From: Jaapia argillacea MUCL 33604 | Lineage: Eukaryota; Basidiomycota; Agaricomycetes; Jaapiales; Jaapiaceae | Length of the DNA: 64,000 nucleotides | Direction of reading: 5' to 3' | NCBI GenBank assembly: GCA_000697665.1 | Contig: KL197709.1 | Coordinates: forward strand, 2,479,599 to 2,543,598 | Shown here: positions 57,531-64,000 of the stretch, piece by piece | Numbering within the stretch: the first letter of the stretch is position 1 | Layout of the letters: each line of letters begins with the position of its first letter | Made by a program: the position numbers and the translations under genes | The notes under the pieces: model-generated | Databases searched by the model: none | What the model saw: only the letters and a program-made list of their open reading frames with translations | What the model was told of the DNA's origin: nothing

Positions 57531-58090
57531 GAGACCATAATCAAAATTTGAGCTCTACAGATTTTCTCGGATGATCACAGTTCAATTCACCACAAGGCAG
57601 CCCACAACATTTTCGGTTAATTCTGACCCATGAGAAACCAGAACTATTTTTAGAACGAGGCTGTGTGCTGACTGATACTGACTCCCACTGACTCATCTTG
57701 AATGTCAAATCATACAGCCTCAAAACCCATATTTGGGCCTGAAAAACAGGGGTTTTTCAAAGAAACAGGCCTAAAAGTCGACTTTTGGATTGAATTTTGT
57801 ATTTGTCAATGTTTGTCAATTTGAAATTCAATCACATATATATAAAGGCCAAGTGGAAGCTCTCACTCACTCTTTTTTGCCTTTCAACCATCATCAAATC
57901 CCAATTCCAAACCACAAACCCATCATTTCTCCTACTATCAAAGTGATTCCACATCACTTGCCACCATTGTACTTGTATTTGTTCACACAAATACAACTAC
58001 AGGCACACATCACGTTGGATTCATCGCCCTCTACTAGGATTACCCTGGAGAGTACAGCTTTGAAGTGACACTGTGACTCAATAACCAGCA
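57530..58090 (+). promoter_or_regulatory. AT-rich promoter block with hairpins and TATA box
   Basis: Composition changes sharply to AT-rich at about 57540. It contains a perfect 7-bp stem with 4-nt loop (57741-57758), a perfect 14-bp palindrome AAAAGTCGACTTTT (57773-57786), a repeated TTTGTCAAT word (57802-57822) and a strong TATATATAAAG at 57837-57847, about 245 bp before the next ATG. The look recalls the terminal part of an LTR element, but no second copy or coding part is in the window. Confidence 0.45.
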
Positions 58091-60346
58091 ATGGTTGATC
58101 ACAATGGATTTTCACCTAGAGTGAGTCCATCAACTGTCCCTAGCCACACAGCTGAAGCTGATCCAATATCTCATCAGATACTGAGGGATATTGATAATGG
58201 GGCAGTCATAGCATCATGCACCCTAGATAGTTCATGCTGGACAATCCAAAATGGTGCTAAAATAAAGCTACCTCATCTTCAGCTGTCTATCAGCATTAGG
58301 CCCGAGAATGCCACTGCTCTATCAAGTTCTGTTTCACAACAGAGCTTGGATTGCTTAGCGCCGAGTCAAAACCCAGTCGAGACCTCGTCCATCTCCGACT
58401 TGACCAGCGTCTACCCGGCTATTCCCGCGACGTCGCGTCTGTTGTGCCCAGCGCCGTCTAACAAGACGTCGACAGAAAAGCAGCCTCGCAGGTCAATCTT
58501 GAAGCCAGCAACCCCTTCAGACACAGGTCAGGGGCTATTTATCCTGAAAGCTGGTCTTCTCGGTGCTGATCCTCCCAAAGTCATCGACGATGGGGAAGTG
58601 TTGGCTGGAAAGAAACGGAAACGTGGAAACGCAGTTCGCTGGACATCACCAATCACCCAGTTCAAAAGATTCAGACCCAATCCTTATGAAGGTGATGAAT
58701 CCGAAGATGTTTCCATGTCCGAGTTGGATGGCGAGGACTCGGGAATGGACGAGAATGTAGAGGAAGCTACGGGAGAGTCCACCTGTACCACCACGACGGT
58801 CAGCAACGTACCCGAACCCACGGTAGGACAGGAGGATTTCGGCGTTATACGCGATAACTCCACCACCCCCCACCATTCCTCACCTCCAACCCTACCAATC
58901 CTCCCTCATGGATCCTCACCTCCAGCAGTCCTACCTATCCTCCCTCGACATGACATTTCGTCAAGGTCATACCGGCGTGCAATTTTCAACGACCTCCGAC
59001 ATATCATGAAAGCCCTTGATGTCGACATGAAAGCCATTGCCGCCAAAGAGGGACTGGTCAAAGGAGCCACCACTTTCAATACTTCATCACCAACCCCACC
59101 ACCCGAAGCATCACCATCTCCCATTCCCTACATCGATATCCACCCATCCTCATCTAGTAGCGAAGTTGACGACGTCGAGCGCGAACTGGAAGTGGCCACC
59201 ACCTTCAATACTTCATCACCAATCCTACCACTATCGGAACCCCCACCATCACCTCCCTACATCGACATCCAGCCACCCTCATTCAACACCGAAGTTGACG
59301 ACGCCGAGCGTGAACTGGGAGCGGACGCCACTTTCCCTTCTTCGACACCAACCTCGCCATCTCTTCCCTCCTTCGACTTCGACTTCCGGCCATCCTCACC
59401 CGGCACTGAAGTCGACGACACCGACCGTGAACTAGAAGCAGTTTGCGAGTCCATCGAAGACCTCACCATACCCGAGAAGGAAGGTTCATCCCACTTCTCC
59501 ATCGACAACGAGCCTCTCGGCGAGCCCATAGAACCTATGTTTGAAAGGACAGAGCAGAAGATCATCACGGAGGAGTCGAATGAGAATTGGGGACGGCTTT
59601 GGTCAGAGCTTTTCGGAGACCCGGAGGGAACGGAAAGCGACGACGAAGAGACCGGATACGAAGACGAGGCACCGACTTTGACATGGACAAGAACGATCCC
59701 GCAGGTAAGAACGAGACCCCGCAAAGATATGACGTCGCTCATGTTTCCAAAACAGCGAAATCCCATGGCCATATTGCCAGCTGGCAATCGAAACATACCC
59801 CACGATACGGGCTTCCGGACATCATCCTCCGCGTCAACGAGTAAACTCAAAACGGCGCAGGGTCGACCGACGAGGGAATGGCGAAACGCGCCCTTCCGAT
59901 CGGCAACAGGAGTCAAGCAAACCAAGAAACGGATCATCGACCGGAAGCAAGCCGCCGTTAGCAAACCGGTCCACCCCGTTCATCAGGAAGACAAGACAAA
60001 AAAAGCGTTATTGACCTTGCAAGAAGCAGCACGAGGTATTCTTGAGCACTTGAATGGGTATGGTTCTAAGGGGCAGGTAAGCGACAAATGTAGGGATCGC
60101 AAGTTGAGATGTACTGACGGAATGTGGCAGGGGCAGACGCTGAGAATTCTTTTGAATGAAACGAGGGGCGATTGCGAGATCGTCAGGCCGGATTTGCTTG
60201 AACAATCGGATCTTCCTGCTGCAATGACAGCAGTCATTCAGCATTCATTGCTTCACATCCCCGAACGGGAGCGGTCGGATTGCAAAGCCATCGCCCGCCA
60301 GGCCCTTGAGGAGATAGGAAAGCGGATACGTGGGATAAAACATTGA
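58091..60346 (+). CDS. disordered protein with three internal repeats, unknown function
   Basis: I do not recognise it. The product is about 730 residues with one small intron (about 60076-60130, itself open in frame) joining GSKGQ to GQTLRILLNE. The first 90 codons (MVDHNGFSPRVSPSTVPSHT...) are AT-rich and unlike the rest, which is GC-rich. At about residues 135-200 there is PRRSILKPATPSDTGQG and later KKRKRGNAVRWTSPITQF: a SILK-type motif followed by a basic run, a pairing seen in some PP1-binding proteins. Residues about 325-450 hold three tandem repeats of about 42 residues, each with an F.TSSP-type start, an IDI/FDF core and an EVDD.ERELE end. The C-terminal 110 residues (TLQEAARGILEHLNGYG; IARQALEEIGKRIRGIKH) look helical. 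No enzyme or DNA-binding domain is seen. Confidence 0.7.
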   Translation: MVDHNGFSPRVSPSTVPSHTAEADPISHQILRDIDNGAVIASCTLDSSCWTIQNGAKIKLPHLQLSISIRPENATALSSSVSQQSLDCLAPSQNPVETSSISDLTSVYPAIPATSRLLCPAPSNKTSTEKQPRRSILKPATPSDTGQGLFILKAGLLGADPPKVIDDGEVLAGKKRKRGNAVRWTSPITQFKRFRPNPYEGDESEDVSMSELDGEDSGMDENVEEATGESTCTTTTVSNVPEPTVGQEDFGVIRDNSTTPHHSSPPTLPILPHGSSPPAVLPILPRHDISSRSYRRAIFNDLRHIMKALDVDMKAIAAKEGLVKGATTFNTSSPTPPPEASPSPIPYIDIHPSSSSSEVDDVERELEVATTFNTSSPILPLSEPPPSPPYIDIQPPSFNTEVDDAERELGADATFPSSTPTSPSLPSFDFDFRPSSPGTEVDDTDRELEAVCESIEDLTIPEKEGSSHFSIDNEPLGEPIEPMFERTEQKIITEESNENWGRLWSELFGDPEGTESDDEETGYEDEAPTLTWTRTIPQVRTRPRKDMTSLMFPKQRNPMAILPAGNRNIPHDTGFRTSSSASTSKLKTAQGRPTREWRNAPFRSATGVKQTKKRIIDRKQAAVSKPVHPVHQEDKTKKALLTLQEAARGILEHLNGYGSKGQVSDKCRDRKLRCTDGMWQGQTLRILLNETRGDCEIVRPDLLEQSDLPAAMTAVIQHSLLHIPERERSDCKAIARQALEEIGKRIRGIKH
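59069..59454 (+). repeat. three in-frame coding repeats of about 130 bp
   Basis: Three units encode TTFNTSSP...YIDIHPSSSSSEVDDVERE, TTFNTSSP...YIDIQPPSFNTEVDDAERE (each shown shortened) and a more diverged ATFPSSTP...FDFDFRPSSPGTEVDDTDRE. They begin near 59070, 59198 and 59330. The first two are the closest pair. Confidence 0.8.
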
Positions 60347-61452
60347 TGCCAAGAGATGAGGGTTGAGGATGACTGGAGTGCGCGATTCCCTATATTTTCT
60401 TCTTTCGTTTTCTTTTGGGATCCATAACTTGTAATTCGGACTTGTTTGTAGAGCATTCTTCCCGGTAGTCTTGTACGATAGCCAACGATGAGGACGGCGT
60501 GGAGCGTGGCGGAGGCGTCTAATGTTTCCCCCCTATGTTTTTGACATTATGCACGTATGACTCTTGTATCGTCTTTTGGACCGTTCTTCCTATGAATATG
60601 TTCGTGTATCCAGCGAAGTGGGAGGGAGTAAGATGGGAGTAAGATGGGGCCAGTAAGTGCAGGTGGTGGTAAGAGAACAAGTTCAACAAGGGTTCAGCGC
60701 TGTCAGCGCTTGAGAACACTGCAAAGCTGTGGTGCCACGACAACTCTGACACTTGTCCAACTCCGTCACAATTGTTTCACCGGATTAGTCAGCAACGGAA
60801 GACAATTTCCACCGTTCCCTGACTGGTCAAACTGACTCCGAGCCAAACGCCACAAACTGAGCGGTGCGAATTCTCGAGCGCTAGGTATGCTCGGGCGTTT
60901 GCAACATAAAAATACTCTCCACGTTCGAGGGCATTTGGTCCAGGTGTTCACGGGGGATGCACACCAACCCATCGGTAGATAGAACGACGGTGATATGGGT
61001 AAAGCTTGGAATGAGGGGGCAGGGGATGAACGTTGAGTTAACCTCAAAGTTTGAGGGGACTTGACCGGCGCTGAAAGCCAACCTCCGAACCACGAGGGGG
61101 ATGAAGTATGATACCAATGGGATGGATATGGAGTAGTAATGCCTGAATCGACAAAACGAACCAAAAACGTAGAATAATCTAAGTAAATTCATAAAAACGT
61201 CCCGACTCCACCAACCAACCAACCAACCAACCAACCAACCAACAAGCCCAACTTTCACGTAGACGGAAAGACATTAAGCGGCAAGGATAGGGGGAGACAT
61301 ACCAAGAAGAAGGGGAGGCGACGTTAAGGTGATGAAACCATAACAGCGAGAAGTTGAATCGAAGGCAAGAAGTGACGGTTAAAGAAAGAGAGGGGAAGAG
61401 AGATAAGGCAAAACGACGAAGGAGATATTCCAACAACGTCCCCACCCAACCC
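60347..61452. other. intergenic, convergent 3' ends
   Basis: About 1.1 kb between two stop codons. It contains a (CCAA)n microsatellite (separate entry). Small ORFs are present but none has a domain or splice partner. No RNA gene is seen. Confidence 0.5.
61208..61244 (+). repeat. (CCAA)n microsatellite
   Basis: About nine uninterrupted CCAA units, ending CCAACAAG. It lies in the convergent intergenic space and is likely polymorphic. Confidence 0.9.
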
Positions 61453-63824
61453 TCAAGCCACTTCAATCATCCCAGCTTCACTATCAACCCTCCTCCTCTT
61501 CTTAACCCTTTCTTCCGTTTCCCCCCCAAGTCCCGGACCCTCCTCCTCCTCCTCCTCATCCACAATGATAACCTCCCCTTCCTCATCTTCCATCTTCTGC
61601 ATCTGAACAGGTGTAGGCGCCGGACTCGGATAAGACTGAACACCCCCCGCACCTCTCCCAATTGGAGCACTAGCGAACAACCCTCCCTCCGCTCCCGCTC
61701 CCTCCCCCTCACCCCCTCCCTTTCCCCTCCCAGTCCCAATTGCAGCACCGGAACCACCCCTACCACGACCTCTCCCCCTCCCCCTCCCACGTCCCCTCCC
61801 TCCACCCTCCCTAATCCTCTCCTTCAAAAACCTAACAATATACCCCTGCAAAATCTCCAAAGCCTTCTGCGCCCCCAGCCCTTCCAACTCTCTCAACTGT
61901 TCCTGACTCAAATGTGAAAAGATCTGAGGGGAGAGGATTAGAGTGTTGTCGTGTAGGATGATGGGAGGTGTTGGGAGGTGCGCTGAGGTTGGGTTGGTGG
62001 GACTGGGGAGAGAGGAGGAGGATGACGATGGGTGAGAGGCGGGTACTGGTCCGACTATTATGGGTATTCGAACTGTTGAAGGGAGGGGTGGGATACTGGG
62101 TTGAGATGTTGTCGTTCCCGTTGTCTGCGTCGCTGACAATGGTCCCACGTTCGACTGGACGTGACCAGGGGTGATAGCAGAACTTGTCGTCTGAGGTATT
62201 GATAAGGGCTGAGAAACACCAGGTTCAGATTTGACAATCGTCGACCCTGATTGAATGGGAGTTGAAAACGATAATGGCGTCGAGGCAGCAGCCTTGACCA
62301 CCGCAGGTGTAGCAGTCTTGAACGCCAACGGAGCAGAGTTGAAAGGTGGGGGTAACGGGGCACCTACACGAAGACGTCAGTCACACCACTCCAACGCATA
62401 TATGGACAAAACGTACCTTTGCCCTTCTTACCCTTCCCATCCTTTCCACCAACACCGGACCCACCCTGCCCGCCATCCTTCTCCTCAAACGTATGCTCAT
62501 ACTTCTCGTCCACGCTCCAAAAAAATCCTTTCCCTCTCTCCCCTGCGCATTTTTCCATCTTCTTGAATCCGCGATTAGATGATAAGTTATGTCGGATGGA
62601 ACTCTGTCGAGAATAAACAACATCAGTTTCGCCCACCCACTTTAGAGTGACAAGGATAAAGTACGCGGGGGGAAGGGTAGTGAAAAACAGATGAAACGTA
62701 CCTCCCACCCAGTCCCTTCATTAAATCTATACCAATCAAAATTATCCATAGCCCATGTACATATATCCTGCAAAGTCGCTTTGCCTCCAAGAGCCTTGAT
62801 AGCGCGATAACACAAAGTCTTGTACGTTAATTGAGGTTTCGGTGGCATATCTTCTGGTTTGGGTCGAGGAATGGGTTCGGCGTCTACGCCCTTCTTGCGC
62901 TTCTTGGATGTTGACGTGGTAGTCGTCTTGGACGTTGCGGTGGCGGTAGGCTGTTTTCCAATTGCGTTGGAGTTGGGTAGTGATTGAGTTGGGGTTTGTG
63001 TTTGGGATGGAGGCGGGGAGGGTGCAGATGCAGGTTGGGATCGGGGTTCGTGTTTGAATTTGAGTTTGGGAGGAGGATTGGGCTTGTGTTGGGGTGGTGC
63101 TGTAGGAGGTGGTTGGGCATGGCTTTTGGCCTTGGCTTTGGATGATACGGTGGGTACAGGTGGTGGTGAACATGACGGCAGGGACGAAGGCGGTGATATA
63201 GAGGTGATGTCGACAGATGGAGAGCGGTGACGGTTGGTCGATGATTGTGAACTCGGTGAGGGTGAGTCTTCTGGGGCAGGAGGTGGAGGGAGAACAAAGT
63301 GGAATGTACGGGATGCAATTTGGATTTGGGACCTGATAGCGAAACGAAGGGAATCATAAATGAAAGTTCAATGAAACTAAAAAGGACAAGCTCGAAAATG
63401 AGGCAAGAACGCACCGTTCACCCAACGGAACTCTACTCCCACTGGGACTCCAAACTCCATCGACCCAAGCGCCATTCCTGCCTACGACGACCAACACGAA
63501 CCTCTCCTCCTCCTCATCGTACTCAATCTTTGCATGCAGCCTGGACACGCTCTTCAACGGACCCAAATCGACATCGACCTGACCCGAGGCACTGGTGGAA
63601 GCAGCAGACGCGGGGATACAGCGTCGCCCGATAGTGACAGTAAGAGTCTGGAGATAATAGGTGAAACCAGGAAAGACGAGAGAGTAGTATGCTGAGATCT
63701 TGTCAGGGAGGGTATCTGGGTCGAGGATGTTGGCAGGGTCAGCGGCGATAACGGAGTCAGGGCTGTGGTCATCGTTGGCAATGACTGTGACTGGGTTGAG
63801 GGGAGATGTAGCCCGAGTGTCCAT
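61453..63824 (-). CDS. FHA-forkhead transcription factor (Fhl1/Fkh family)
   Basis: This protein combines a phosphothreonine-binding FHA domain with a forkhead DNA-binding domain, the layout of yeast Fhl1 and Fkh1/2. FHA (about residues 45-140): YSLVFPGFTYYLQTLTVTIG, DVDLGPLKSVSRLHAKIEYD and VLVVVGRNGAWVDGVW, with the Arg, Ser-x-x-His and Asn-Gly residues of the fold present; after an intron it ends RSQIQIASRTFHFVLPP. A Pro/Ser/Lys-rich linker of about 120 residues follows. Forkhead: KPQLTYKTLCYRAIKALGGK, ATLQDICTWAMDNFDWYR, then across an intron WE-SSIRHNLSSNRGFKKME and GERGKGFFWSVDEKYEHTF. The recognition helix SSIRHNLS is intact. The tail has an RGG/RG run of about ten GR pairs (61745-61800). 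The YKTLCYRAI start of the forkhead is closer to Fhl1 than to FOX proteins with PPYSYA. Ribosomal-protein gene control would be the Fhl1 role; this is inference. Confidence 0.88.
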
Positions 63825-64000
63825 TGCGAGGGGGGATTTGGCGTAGGGATGCTCAGCTGGCAGAGTGCAGGTGTATTGCAGAAATCGTCACAAGTCCAAA
63901 CAGTCCGATTGTTTGACTCAACTGTCCAAGCCGGGTAGACTCGGTCCACGTAATATCCCACCCACGTGGCTCACCGCGTCCTCAATTTACATCCTTCTCC
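63825..64000. promoter_or_regulatory. upstream region of the FHA-forkhead gene, to window end
   Basis: About 175 bp before the start codon. No TATA box or other site is evident, and the next gene is outside the window. Confidence 0.4.

Noticed and set aside
61354-61917. 187-codon Pro/Leu-rich plus-strand ORF
   Set aside because: Complement of the RG-rich tail of the FHA-forkhead gene; low complexity only.

Overview
This window is nuclear DNA from a filamentous fungus, most likely a basidiomycete of the Agaricomycotina. Genes lie a few hundred bases apart on both strands and most are split by many short introns of about 47-70 nt. The gene set is fungal: an APSES-ankyrin cell-cycle factor, an FHA-forkhead factor, a COMPASS Shg1 subunit, Bna3, Sfa1, Kcs1 and a row of basidiomycete-type P450s. 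I see no rRNA, tRNA, CRISPR array or complete mobile element. Boundaries of spliced genes are read from ORFs, splice signals and family knowledge; no transcript evidence was available.

Layout. 0-7.4 kb: EMC3 (-) and the Ski2-like helicase SLH1 (+). 7.4-15.4 kb: kynurenine aminotransferase BNA3 (-), an unidentified small gene (-), SHG1 (-), uroporphyrinogen decarboxylase HEM12 (+) and the CDC14 phosphatase (-). 15.4-34.5 kb: the MBP1-like factor (+) facing away from CDC14, mitochondrial uL24m (+), a nucleoside transporter (+), an ACC-synthase-like PLP enzyme (-), VFA1 (-), SFA1 (+), a tail-anchored acyl-CoA-binding protein (-), mS34 (-), a GatC/GatF-type subunit (+), dUTPase (-) and a long disordered protein rich in SQ/TQ motifs (+). 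34.5-47.5 kb: four P450 genes in one direction, the only clearly accessory part of the window. 47.5-64 kb: a CLD1/CGI-58-type lipase (-), mitochondrial uS11m (-), QCR9 (+), the inositol hexakisphosphate kinase KCS1 (-), a long gene-poor stretch, a disordered repeat protein with an AT-rich 5' part (+), and an FHA-forkhead factor (-).

Biology. Much of the window is housekeeping with a mitochondrial accent: uL24m, mS34, uS11m, the GatC-like subunit, QCR9, CLD1 and a presequence-bearing Bna3. A second theme is cell cycle and nucleotide supply: CDC14, MBP1, dUTPase, a nucleoside transporter and the forkhead factor.

The P450 array carries the clearest evolutionary story. Two gene types (A: copies 1 and 4; B: copies 2 and 3) are arranged A-B-B-A. 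About 3.6 kb, running from the last exons of copy 1 to the promoter of copy 4, appears to have been tandemly duplicated. This made the second B gene and left a stranded type-A 3' end at the junction. One copy later gained (or the other lost) a LINE fragment. In all four genes the heme-ligand cysteine lies on an 11-nt microexon. Other points of interest are an SLH1 with a decayed second helicase cassette and no second Sec63 domain, and an AT-rich block with palindromes and a TATA box that runs into the coding region at 58.1 kb.
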